Part shown: positions 46,801 to 57,600 of the stretch, piece after piece
Layout of the letters: every line of letters begins with the position of its first letter
How positions within the stretch are numbered: position 1 is the stretch's first letter
Source of the DNA: Apostichopus japonicus
Lineage: Eukaryota; Echinodermata; Holothuroidea; Aspidochirotida; Stichopodidae
Assembly (NCBI RefSeq): GCF_037975245.1
Contig: NC_092576.1
Location: forward strand, 37,352,611 to 37,416,610
Reading direction: 5' to 3'
Length of the DNA stretch: 64,000 nt
Notes under the pieces: generated by a model
What the model was told of the DNA's origin: nothing
The model's database searches: none
The model's input: only the letters and a program-made list of their open reading frames with translations
Program-made: the position numbers and the translations under genes

Positions 46801-49800
46801 CAAGGTATGGCTATGTGTGTACAAGGTATGGCTAACACTATAGTATGTTACAATACAAGGTAAACTCGTTACAGTACATGACTGTGTACTGTAATAAACA
46901 CTTGTTATACCACAATGATATTAAACTATACTCTACTGTGTTGTGGCGATCATACATTGTTGATAAAACATTACAAGTGGATTTAATATATTGCATTGTT
47001 CAAAGAAACTCCCTTATATCAGAGGTTGACTCAAGGTATGGCAACATTACACCATAAGTAGATAAATAACAGACTCGGGTACATGGATGGTAGTAATTAT
47101 GAGATGAGTAATATGACGTCATTAGTGATATTGATAATATTGAGTAAATGCAACAATTAAAGAGGGCTGGTGAGATGAGAGAATTGACATCATAAATTGT
47201 GATATTCCACCATCTATGTCAGTAATATATTAGACTGGAAACAATAAGTAAACAAGGTTAAAAAAGTATTTAATAGTAAATAAATAATTATATCTATACT
47301 AAAAAAAATAGGTAACTTAGTTTTAATATATTGAGAGTCTTAAATACACAGCTCCGGTTAAGTAAATAAATGTACTTTATTGATTTCGTTTTATTATGTT
47401 TCTCAGTTTTGTGGCCGAGTAATGCCTGCCATCTTGATCTCCAATCCGGTCGATGGAAGAAGGTTGGTTACACTTTTGTTCTGTCTGGATTTAATTTGCC
47501 TGGATGGGTTGTGTTTCCTTGTTTTTGTGTGCACGTGGAGTGGATTGCGAGGGTGGGGAAGGGGAGGGGGGTGAGGGGGTCCGTGAACAGGGAGGTAACA
47601 AATAATGAGCATCCTGCATTTTTGTTTTCCTTAAACTTTTTACGTATAACCTTTCTGTTTTTTTTTATTTTCTCTAATGTCTAACCATGGACAGTTATAC
47701 GTACGATTCAATATCAATCGTTTATACTTGAACTGATTAATTCACCCCGTACAAAGCAACTGATCACCATTGCTATGTAAAGCATGATAGTGTTTGACAT
47801 ATCAGATTTCATGAGTTGGTTCCTTACACACGTTCTGTATGCACTGTGCAGTGCGCCCATACAGGTTAGAATCACACACTACATGAATCTCCATTGATAT
47901 TATTTATTATTGTAAGGACTAGTGAAGTGGGACTTGATCATATAATAGTATTTTCATAAATAATTATTAGTCTATACCTTATCATTTATCATATGTTATT
48001 GCTAAAACAATGTTTATCTTGTTTAATAGGCTGATGACGTTCGAACTATAACAGAGTTGTGCTCACAAGCTGTAGTCATCAGAAGAAAAGACAGTGTGTC
48101 AGTACAGAGGTCAGCCATAGAGCTCCTGCTGAAAGCGTCCAGTCATAATGTAAGTACACCATCAATGGGTCACGTGAGTACGGAACTTGTAGAAATTTAA
48201 ATTAACATAATATCTCCCCCATGACCTCATTGTGAGGAAGATAATGGAATTAAAAATGTCTACCTTTGATCATTATTGAAATGTGTTTGTAAACAAAGAA
48301 TACAATCACGCCTCACCATGAACATTCAACAAATATACAAATAATAACAACTATTCATTAGTATCTCTGTTTCTCCCTCTAATTGTCTGTCTTCAATAGA
48401 ATGAGTCAATATTACAAAACACCTTCCTCTGAAAAGTAAACTATTCTCCTCCCTATCACCCTGGGCTAAAACCTCAAAAATACATATCACTCTACTCCAA
48501 CCCCTCCAGTCATTGGGTACAGTTTAAACCTCAAAATGAATTCGTGGCCATGAGTAGGTAACATTAAACACAAAGCAGTCTTCCACAATCATTAATATGG
48601 TACAAATTATTTGTAAAATGAATCAAATTAGACTTTCAAGGTATGAACATGAAGAAATTTACAACACCAGAAACCCATGCTAACCCCCCCCCCCCACCCC
48701 TGGACCTTAAATTGTCACTCAAATTGTATTTACAGTAACCAAACATACAGTCCAACCCTTATATAAATCAATTTAAATAACTAACCTACCACTCCTTCAT
48801 GTTTATCCTCTCCATGAAATGGTAACTCTTGAATCTATTATATGTAATAACGATGATCAACAGAAATTAAAGAAGTATTGATTATTAAACTTCACTGAAA
48901 ATAAATATATAATAAAAAGTGTTTGTAGAACAAAACAAAATTATAATAAAGTGCCACCCTCCTCTTATACAATAAATATGGATATTTGTCAAATATTTCA
49001 CACTTGTTGCTGTCATGATTAGATTTTCTCCATCTGCCTTAGTGGAAACGTTATGTCATTAATGTTAACAGTAAACAACAAACAATATTTACGAATTGTT
49101 TTAATATGCTTAATTAAGAAATGACTATAACTTTTGTTTATTCTTCAAATCAGACGCAAATTATACAGCACCACACTAGAAATATAATTTGATAAACTTT
49201 CTTTAAATCCAGGATTAAATAAACATTTAAAGGTAATAATAACAACTGTTTGTATACAAATGTACAATGATACCTCATTTTCAAACATAATTAACGATAA
49301 TAGCTTCAAATAAAGTACACCTGTTGCTACCATTATTCACCTTTACAATTCTTGACTTGTAGGCAAATGGGAAAATGTTTACTAGTAAACAACAAACAAC
49401 AAGTTATCATGCATTGTTTCAATATAATAAGTATTTCTCAAAACGCAAGCACAAATTTAAATATCGTTACCAACCAGACTCACCACCCTTTATTTGTAGT
49501 CAAAGCAGATTAACAAATTATATTTCGAAGTAAAAAACACACAACAACAATTAGTTACACGCGTATGTATATTCTTCAGCAACAAACAAGATATTATTGT
49601 TGTATTTTCTTTAAACTTATTTCTTAATTTTTATTAAAATTTCGTTAAACACAATTATGTTAAATTAAAAAAAATAAAAAAATAGCAACATCGTTTCTAA
49701 ACAAGATAAGCAATTGTGACACCTGCTCTCAAAATATGAACAATAACTTTTATAAGAAAATATTTACCCGATGCTATTACTGGAGACTAAACTAACCCTA

Positions 49801-52800
49801 CTACCTTAGGAAAAAAAAACAGATTTACAAATGTATTTAAAGTAAATAACAAACAACAGACATGGACGTATTTTAATGTTCTTTAGACACATGCAATGAG
49901 TTTAAATGTGCATGTTAGTGTTATATCTATTAATAATCTATAGCAATAAATCTAAATCTTGTCACCTACCTGCCATCACCACCCACTATGCCAATGATTT
50001 AAACACATTTTACAACCGTTTTGATGATCATGATTTTTCGTACGAGCTCCATGGTTTGAAAAGTTCATTGACAGATTCTAACTGTAACATAGTAGTGTCA
50101 GAGAATGAGGTTCGCAGGCATTTTTTTAAGTTACATCCATCAAAGGCTGCCGGACCAGATAATGTTTCACCCAGAGTTTTAAAACATTGTGCCCTAGAGT
50201 TTATCTTTTGAAACGGGACAGGTGTCTCATCTCTGGAGCAATCTAGGATAGCTACAGTGTCTAAGCGGCCGGTCATATCGTGTATGAATGACCTCCGCCC
50301 CATTGCCCTAACGGTTGTGCCCATGAAAGTCTGTGAGCATTTATTTTTGAACCACTTTAAGCCTTTGGTCACCCCTTTTTCAGACCCCTTACAATTTGCC
50401 TACAAAGCCAGTCGTAGCTGCGAGGATGCAATCCTCGTTTTACTTCAGTGGTTATATTCTCACTTAGAGCAACAAGGCACCTCTGCACGTGTGATGTTTT
50501 TCGATTTTTTTCTTTCGCCTTTAATACTATCCAGCCACACATTCTCACAAAGAAACTTATCAGCATGGACATCCCTCATGGGTTCATTAACTGGATAATG
50601 AATTATCTGACAGAAAGAACCCAGTTTGTTAGTCTCGGTCCTACATGCCGGTCAGGTGTAATTTCTTCCAACACTGGAGCTCCCCAGGGAACTGTCCTTG
50701 CACCTTTTTTTCTTTACTTTGTACACGGCTGACTGTAGGTCTCAGGAGGAGATGTGCCCCCTCATCAAGTTCGCTGATGATACAGCCATGGCTGGTCTCA
50801 TCCATGGTGATGATGATGAGGCATATCTCCGTCAGCTGCAGTCATTCGTGGACTACTGTGACACCAACTCTCTTCAATTGAATATCTCCAAAACGAAGGA
50901 GATGGTTATTGATTTTCGCCGTAGTACTGTCCCACCACCACCACCACCTATCATTATCAAGAGTATGGAAGTTGAAAGGGTGTCCTCTTACAAGTACCTT
51001 GGCGTTCACTTGAACGATTTTTTAACTTGGGGCGATCAGGTGGATGCTCTAATCAAGAAGCTGAATAGCAGGTTGTATTGTTTAAACAAGATAGCCAGTT
51101 TTAACGTCTGTACTTCTATAATGGATATTCTTTACAACGCTACTATCTGTGGCGTATGGCGGTATTGTCTCGTCGGTTGGGGTGGGAACGCCAAGGGACT
51201 GACAAAGACCGTATTGACAGCATTATTTGTAAAGCGGGTAGAGTCATTGGAGACCCCCAATCAACAGTTGAGGACATTTATGTGTGCTTGCTCCAAAACA
51301 AACTAGACATTGTTTGGAATGACCATGATCACCCGCTTCACTGTTATCTGCACGATAATATCATAAATAGGGGCACTGGCAGACTGCGTCTCCCACCCAT
51401 AAGAACCAACCGTCATCGCAATTCGTTTATTCCACGTGCAATAAGGCTTTACAATGATAACTTGAGCCGTTAGGTCCTGCCTATGTGTGTTTTATTGTTC
51501 GATTGTTTAATGTTTTATCGTTCCGTTCTATCCCTGTTTTTCATATTTGTAACATAGCCATATTTTTATACTGTCTTTTTACATTTTATGTGCAAGATCT
51601 TAATTTCCTTCATTGGAGTAATAAAGTTCTACTTATCATATCTTATCTTATCAACAAACACTAGAATATGTGAATAAACGAAATTCAGTTCAATAGATCA
51701 TAAATAACAACATATGTTTGTAAGCAAGATTTACAGTTTCACACTAGTTTCATCCTAGTTTCAAACCAATAATTACATACAAATATGTTACACCTATTGC
51801 TTACATCTCTCTTGCTTCACCCCTCCCCCACAAAAGAATAAACCTAATGCATAGTAATATGTAAAAGTATACAACAATAATTAACACGTTGCGATGATAT
51901 TCTTCAACAACAAACAATAGAAATAATTTCAGAAATGTGTTCATCTCTTCTAAAATCAAACGCAAACTACCTTGCAAAACAAATATCTCTGCTTTTAGAC
52001 ATCAAATGAATATTTAGTTTCAGCCCCCCCCCCCTCTCCCAAACAAATAGTAACAAACAAAACAGTAAATATAAAAAGGATCCGCTTGTGAAATTAATAT
52101 CTCAACAAAACCTCATTCAAGATTAAAACAGAACATCTACATAAATTTAATACTAATCATATAATAGTAAAAAACAAAATATGTGTTAAACTTTTATCTC
52201 TGTTAAAGCGATATATTGTTCATTCTGTTTATTATTTTCCTTTCTGCAGATTTCCTCCTCACCCCGAAAACCAATTATATTTAATATGTGTAATCGGTCT
52301 ACATGCTCCCCACCCTAAAGCACCCTCCCTTCCTTCTACCAAACCCATTCCTACCCTTTTACGACACCCATCGGTCCTTTTATCTCTCACCCTTTGCACA
52401 AGCTTTGTCAATAACAACATAACATTCACGAGGGTAAGCAATATCCACGCCCTTCCCCACATTAAGACACCCTCATAATAACCCAACCAAATATCGCTGA
52501 ATACAAATAAAATTAAACGAAGATTAAAGAAATAATTTACCCTTTTTTTAACAAGTTCAAACCACTAATTGATATATAATCAACATAAAAATAACTAAAT
52601 ATGATTAAAATAAACAAACTATCACTCGATTAATATACATTTTAAACAACAATACAGTAAATATTCCTAAGTGAATTATACTGTTATAATTTTAAGTATT
52701 TGTCCTGTAAACAAACATGATGATATTAATTCTATTTATTATTTTCCTTTATTCAGATTCCCATACACTGGGTGGTTCTAGGCATTTCCTTTATTAACAT

Positions 52801-52965
52801 TGATGACGATGGGAACATTATCCTCTCCTCTGGTCTCTCTCTACCAATCATAACATCAATAGAGAATATGAACATACAGACAGAGAAAGGGAGAGAAATG
52901 AATAAACATGAAGTTAATGGAATATTAAACTATGTACAACACTCTCAAAGATTCAAGGTACTGCA
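37758..52965 (+). CDS. Cytosolic NACHT gene with A-B-C-D modules, 3' end not found
   Basis: Exons: 37758-37848, 39008-40524, 44114-44325, 46728-46804, 47407-about 47462 (donor unsure), 48030-48149, 52757-52965. Phases join through 46804. The D donor must leave phase 0 to fit the next exon. The product starts with a short basic segment (MPGKEKAVRRKKQHTHK) with no signal peptide or membrane span. NACHT follows with Walker A at residues 111-119 and Walker B at 189-196, then modules B, C, D, A, B. It is a close paralogue of the Ig-TM-NACHT gene with the same exon plan from NACHT on. After the last B exon (phase 2) a C exon is expected but none was recognised downstream. The gene may be truncated, or its next intron may be very long. 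Probably a cytosolic NLR-like sensor (inference). Confidence 0.72.
39008..40524 (+). CDS. Gene 2 exon 2: NACHT ATPase and first A module
   Basis: Acceptor 'TTTTCTTACCAG' and donor GTAAGT frame 1517 nt, phase 1-0, only 6 nt shorter than the matching exon of gene 1. It has the pre-NACHT block 'LQPIPYIKDRLYCIDKVFVE', Walker A GEAGYGKST (39247-39273), Walker B LILDGFDE (39481-39504), 'VTLTTR', and 'RFYHKIFCEWYASFRLA'. The end 'LLQRSTVQLLQVASSHD' is the first A module. All catalytic motifs are intact. Similarity to gene 1 runs through the whole exon. Confidence 0.93.
41400..41821. repeat. Intronic direct repeat, left copy
   Basis: In the gene 2 intron after NACHT. 'GAGCCTACAACAAACAT', 'CGGGCGTGTGTCGGTTGTAT', 'TTAGGTTTAGCGAA' and a G-rich end recur in order at 43160-43740. 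The hAT element at 41830 sits between the copies. Confidence 0.82.
41830..43128 (+). mobile_element. Nonautonomous hAT-like DNA transposon, 1.3 kb
   Basis: Terminal inverted repeats CAGTGGCGCAGCC (left) and GGCTACGCCACTG (right) differ at one base. A perfect 8-bp duplication GGTAGACA flanks it (41822-41829 and 43129-43136). An 8-bp duplication and CAGTG-type ends point to hAT. It is GC-rich compared with its surroundings, and no transposase motif was recognised in its frames. It contains an internal duplication (about 41910-42005 and 42080-42185). It is related to 63306-63863. Confidence 0.9.
43160..43740. repeat. Intronic direct repeat, right copy
   Basis: Diverged copy of 41400-41821 with an extra segment of about 150 bp near 43420-43590. 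The duplication probably predates the hAT insertion. Confidence 0.82.
44114..44325 (+). CDS. Gene 2 exon 3: module B, copy 1
   Basis: Acceptor 'TCTTTCTTCAG' and donor GTAAGT frame 212 nt, phase 0-2. It reads 'IPISDLTLKWSFSKVD', 'IILQSGIALPSLSSLDKL' and ends 'RKFRKLW'. Confidence 0.85.
45010..46520 (-). mobile_element. Degraded L2-like LINE 3' region
   Basis: The minus strand at 46512-46330 reads 'SYLSELITPLVPKHTLR', matching the C-terminal block of L2-group RTs. The far end at 45090-45020 has 'TGTAAAGCGCACAGATGC' and 'GCGCTATACAAG', a 3'-end pattern seen in many L2-like elements and similar to the SINE tail at 14.7 kb. The sequence between is not recognisable, so the joining is inferred. Confidence 0.55.
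46728..46804 (+). CDS. Gene 2 exon 4: module C
   Basis: Acceptor 'TTATACCACAG' and donor GTATGG frame 77 nt, phase 2-1. It reads 'FVNCTLPASIRPEKIPEDL' and on. It has the same length as both C exons of gene 1. Confidence 0.85.
47407..47462 (+). CDS. Gene 2 exon 5: module D, 3' boundary uncertain
   Basis: Acceptor 'TGTTTCTCAG' is followed in phase 1 by VLWPSNACHLDLQSGRWKK, a clear module D. A weak donor (GTTGGT) follows at 47463 and keeps phase 0. A better donor (GTAACA) at 47595 also keeps phase 0 but adds 44 residues not seen in the other D exons. Confidence 0.65.
48030..48149 (+). CDS. Gene 2 exon 6: module A, copy 2
   Basis: Acceptor 'CTTGTTTAATAG' and donor GTAAGT frame 120 nt, phase 0-0, identical in length to the A exon of gene 1. 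It reads 'ITELCSQAVVIRRKD' and ends 'QRSAIELLLKASSHN', close to the end of the gene 2 NACHT exon. Confidence 0.87.
49950..51652 (+). mobile_element. CR1/L2-like LINE inserted in a gene 2 intron, degraded
   Basis: Carries a 5'-truncated reverse transcriptase and ends after its stop codon in about 180 bp of 3' sequence, with a final TATCT-rich repeat (ATCTTATCTTATC) as in several CR1/L2 families. It lies in the same orientation as the host gene, in the intron between its A exon (48149) and last B exon (52757). No target-site duplication was found. Confidence 0.85.
49960..51473 (+). pseudogene. LINE reverse transcriptase, broken frames
   Basis: Pieces in order: 'LNTFYNRFDDHDFSYEL', 'HPSKAAGPDNVSPRVLKHC', 'DLRPIALTVVPMKVCE', 'FNTIQPHILTKKL', 'SSNTGAPQGTVLAP', 'IKFADDTAMAG' (intact FADD), 'LNISKTKEMVIDFRR', 'YKYLGVHL', and the C-terminal 'FIPRAIRLYNDNLSR' before the stop. 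At least four frame changes or stops interrupt it. The fish-like 'NTGAPQG' version of the palm motif suits the L2/CR1 group. Confidence 0.85.
52757..52965 (+). CDS. Gene 2 exon 7: module B, copy 2
   Basis: Acceptor 'CCTTTATTCAG' and donor GTAAGT frame 209 nt, phase 0-2. 'DDDGNIILSSGLSLP' and 'TEKGREMN' are closer to B copy 2 of gene 1 than to B copy 1 of its own gene, suggesting copy 2 existed before the two genes separated. No C exon was recognised after it. At 53085 'FIDRC' resembles a C start but a stop follows. Confidence 0.85.
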
Positions 52966-53994
52966 GTAAGTATAATTAATAGTTATGTATATCATGTACA
53001 TTCTTGATAAAATAACTAAGTAATGTTAATGACGTAAACAAGATAGACATTATTAACATAATTGTATTTAATAATTACTGAAGGTTTATTGATAGGTGTA
53101 GATAATTGTAGAAGTAAACAAAATATGAAGAAGAAAATGAATTAAGAAATAAAATAACAATGAAAGAACAGTCATCAGGTGAGGAATATGATTAATAAGA
53201 GAGTAAAACGGAGACAAAATGAGACAGAAGCACATACTTGTAACTCTAAATTCTTCAGAAGAATGAAATTTGTAAAAATAAAGAGCTATGAGGCCCTAGC
53301 TTACGCTTAAAAATAATATATCTCATTGAAATAGTAATAATAATTAAAAAAGAGTAAGACTCAATTAGATCAAGATATGAAGTAAAAAAATAAACAGCGT
53401 TGCCTAAAGCAACCCTTGATAATTATACAAAAACTTCAGTCATTTAGATTAAAAATAGATAAATAAAAAAAGATAAAAAGCAAAGGAAAAAAGGCTCAAT
53501 GTTTCATCAGGACTCTTTCACTTCATAATTAATATATGAATTAACTGATATTGAATGCACATTGATATTTAAGTAAAACATCAGTGATATAAATTAACAT
53601 ATTGTAATTTTCTTCATCTATTCATATTGCACCCCTCTCAACTATATAACCATAAGCTGTCCTTAATCCTCCCCTACAATTTATGCCGGACCACTTACCC
53701 ATTTACTATGTTTAAAATGCTTGAATTATCATGTTAATAACACCACCCAACACCCTTTAACCCCACACCTACACATACTCAGTAAGGTATCCTGTCATAC
53801 TATTATCGTTCCTCTCCTCTGATCAACAAACCTGTCTTCACCTCCTCCACCCCAACTCTTTGCTCCCGCACCACTCCCCCTCCCCTCCCCCACCCACCAC
53901 CCCGTGCGACAGAAAGCTCTTGATATATGTATATTAATAACCCACATGACATTACAGTATATCCCCACACAGAAGAGTCTAATACAACATCATT

Positions 53995-54030
<36 letters not shown>

Positions 54031-54065
54031 TGGTATTTTGGTTTACTTCATAGCATGGTAGCTGG
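52966..54065. other. No further exon recognised after the last B module
   Basis: AT-rich with a C-rich stretch near 53845-53905. Searched by eye for the C module (F-x-x-C-x-L-P-x-S followed by a donor) without success. Confidence 0.4.
53999..54026. repeat. Short (AT)n microsatellite
   Basis: About 28 bp of perfect AT dinucleotide. Confidence 0.95.
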
Positions 54066-54118
54066 GACTTAGGTTTACCTCGGGGATAGGTTTACCTGAC
54101 ACCAGGTAAACCTAAGTC
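54066..54118. repeat. Perfect 15-bp inverted repeat
   Basis: GACTTAGGTTTACCT (54066-54080) and AGGTAAACCTAAGTC (54104-54118) are exact reverse complements with a 23-nt spacer. The spacer holds a third AGGTTTACCT at 54088-54097. It could form a hairpin or be the terminus of an unidentified repeat. Confidence 0.9.
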
Positions 54119-54600
54119 TAGGGTCTTCTTGTTCAATCAATTTCACTCCCTTTGAGGAATGATTATTTCGAGTTAAGAGAAAACCTCATAAACTTTTCAA
54201 TTCCGAAGTTACAAAAAAAAAAATCGTTCATTTAAAGGGTAAAATTTCCCTTCAAAAGTGGAGGTAATTCCGAAGGGTATATAACAGAATTACGAACATG
54301 GTATATATGTTGATCCCAACTTTACACCTCGATTTTGACCGAATGCGGCTATATATAGTTCCGAAACTTAAAGGTTCCTCTAATTACACTGAAATCTTCG
54401 TAATTGTACTTTTTCTTCCATTAATTTGGGATATTTAAGAAAATAAGAGTTTCTATTTTAACTGGCAAATTTACACGTAACGAAACAACGCCCCCATACA
54501 TAAGCAGTTCTTTCTGTGTTCGGTGGTAGGGCAGTCGATCGGATCGTATCGTTGCTATCCCAATAGCCTACATTCAACGTTACTTTATGTGGGCCTAGCC
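54119..54600. other. No gene recognised
   Basis: The last 100 bp (from about 54480) are richer in CG dinucleotides than the surroundings, which could suit a promoter for the candidate exon at 54601. Confidence 0.35.
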
Positions 54601-54694
54601 ATGTACAGTAGTCTACAAAGGAAAGTGCCGCAGGTTACCGTAAACGTTGCCCATTTGAAGTTGGCTTTTGGAACTTTGGTGGAGTATATGCATT
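54601..54694 (+). CDS. Candidate first coding exon of an unknown gene
   Basis: The ATG at 54601 opens 31 codons beginning MYSSLQRKVPQVTVNVAHLK and ending 'LVEYMH', followed by a strong donor GTAAGT at 54695 (phase 1). Upstream sequence is locally CG-richer. The composition looks coding, but no family is recognised and no partner exon was identified downstream. Confidence 0.35.
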
Positions 54695-57600
54695 GTAAGT
54701 AAATTCCTTAAAAGTGATCCGGATATATTAATAACATTTAGAGTAAATACCTTCATGCTGAACACAAATAAAGTAAGACCATGGTTAGAGTTAGAGTAGA
54801 CTAGCCTAGGCCCCTAGGCCTAACGTTAGCTCTAAATTGGACCTATCAGTATTACTGGCTATGGTAAATCACAGCTGCCTGCTACTGCCTTTGCTGATAC
54901 TCGGAATATAAAATGTGATAAATAAATTAAAGTATATACTTGTAACAGACTGGTCAACCTACACATTTTGCAGCCTGGTGATCTTCCAGATCTTTAAAGT
55001 AAAGGCTTAATAATTGACGCACCTCCAAATATTACTAGGCCTACTACTAGTACTACTACAGTACTGTATTACTATACTAGCCTACTACTACTGTAGCTAG
55101 TACTACTGTAGCAACTATACAGCAGGCAACCATAACTTTTTGCAGCCAAGCAGAGTTAAATATTTCCTGAGTTTGAATCCATTTCAGGTATATGCTGATC
55201 AAATTATGTTTGTGCATGTTTTGGGCATTTGGAAATCTTACTCCCTAAAAATAACCAAAAAAAAAAACCTCAATATAATACCACTAATCTCTGGGACCAG
55301 ACCTGTCTGAGGTTAGAGGCTCAGAGCATAGCAAACAGCATCCAAAGATAATGGATGTTTACTTAGGCCTTCACTACAGTAAGCTTATCGACAGATGTGT
55401 CAATTTAGGGGTATGAAAGAACTTGCATTCGTGCGATGCAATTTTGAACCATTTCACGAAATATAAATCTTTGGGTATGTCTCAATCTCTCTGCCATAAA
55501 ATAAGGCAGTCAGAAAGTCACAACTCCACAAAAACAGATACTCAAGCATGCGGAACACTACAGTAAAAGAAAGGGCCTGATAGATTCCATAAACGAGTTA
55601 CAAAAGTAAAAAATGTGAAAACGTTTGCCGTCTCGATACAATATTCATCCCCACAATATTCTCTATATGTGTTAGTGTGCATCACTTAGCCCTGTGCGTA
55701 CAGTAGTAGTGGTGTGTCATTGGTTCTGATTCAGAGAACTAAGTCACACAGGGCCTCAGTGTAGCAGTGTACAACAATTTTTTGTAACATGAGTTTTTTC
55801 CCCCTGCACCTATGGGATGAATCATGGCTGAAGGTAAACAATTGAGTATTCATTTTAGAATAACAACACAATCATGGCAAGTTATTTAGGCATTTTGATA
55901 TTAACGTTATGATGTGGGTAGTGTTACTAGTGCTGAAGTAATAGCTTGATCAAAAGTATTCCTCAAAGTCCCACAATGCCTTCACAGGGTGACCTACTGT
56001 ACAGTCACTTGAGCACTTAGGAGTTTTTGTGAAAAGAGCAAATTCCTTGTCCAAAATTGCTAGGTTTGATCCAGTTTTACAGAGTCCCATAACAAAAAAC
56101 ACAGTCTGTGATATATCAATGGAAAAGTGTAAAGATTCAATGTAACATATTTGAAAGGATTAGAGTATGTTGAAAAACCACCAGCTATACATTTTAAGGA
56201 AGTAAACAGTACAGTACCTCATTGAACCTTGCATTGTGTTCACACTAATGAGTTATGAAATTGTTATCAGTGTCTTCATCATTAAAAGCTATTAATTAGG
56301 TTGATCAATGGTCTCACATATTAGTGCAATCACAGAGGTTAAATTTCAATCAGGTTATAATGCCAAGGGAATCCAGACCTACTTCATAAAAAAAAAAAAA
56401 AATCATGGCTCCTATAAAAATCATTCATGATAAAAACCAGCATACATACAGTATGTGCAACTAAAGTAGTTTCATATTGGGTATCATGTCCAAATAAAAG
56501 CTCTTGATTGTATTCAGTTTTCATACTTTTATGTGTGCAGTAATTTGGTGTTAGTAAGTAACATGAAAATGCACAAGACTAACGTTCAACAGGCACTAGA
56601 TAGTTCTCATGTCCATACTGTAGCACAAACCAGGGAGTTGTTCCATTACAACTCCCTGCACGAACAGGCTATTATGATCAGAGTTGTTATGGAACAAATA
56701 AAACTCCCTTGTATGATGTTAGCACTGTACTGTGTGACAAAACACTTAAATGCATACATGTGGTAACATGTTGCTATGATCCGATACTAGCTGGTTGGGT
56801 GTATAAATAGATCACCATTATGCAAACTGCACTGCACATGGTTTCCATTATGTAATAAGTTTCATTTTATGAATTTGTCAATCTGACATGTATGCTACTG
56901 TATATGTGTAGGCTGCATGTACAACTTATTGTATCTTAATAATATACAGCAAAAAACTATTGAGAACTGTGATAAACAACATTTTCAAAGTGACAGTTGG
57001 GGATCTAAAAAGACCACTGAAAGCCTTCTGTAGCGATATAACATGATACTAAACATTATATATCTCTGCAAGCTAGTGTACCCTGCTTTGAGATGTATGG
57101 TTTAAATAAGGTTTTCACAAGTTTGTCCTGTTGACCCAACCACTGGCCTAGACATACCAATAAACAGATCTATCCATGCTTCAAATTGAGTTTTCACAAT
57201 TTGACCATTTTTACCTAAATTTCCTTTGACCTTCCCCAAAAACAATAGGCTTCTTGTACTTGTGATGCATCTATACATACATACTGTACCAACTATGAGA
57301 TCTGTCCAATAAAGCTTACTGTCATGAGAAACTGTGTTTACAAGCTAGGATCACAAACACAGTACTCCTACCAATGCACACGCACACATATGCCATCGTG
57401 AGTGGAAAGTTTCAACATCATTGAAACCAAACATTAAAAATGAGCTCAGTCATAATGCCAAAGTCTGTGTACACAAGTAGTCCTGAGCTTAAACCCCAAA
57501 TGATACGTTGAGGGACTAAATGTACCGGTATACATAGTCTAGGGTGCATGCAATTTTTAAGTAAATGAACTGCATGCGGGATGAGGCATTGAACCATGCA

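Noticed and set aside
53083-53115. Possible third C module ('FIDRC') after the last B exon of gene 2
   Set aside because: A stop follows at once and the C-x-LP-x-S motif is missing.
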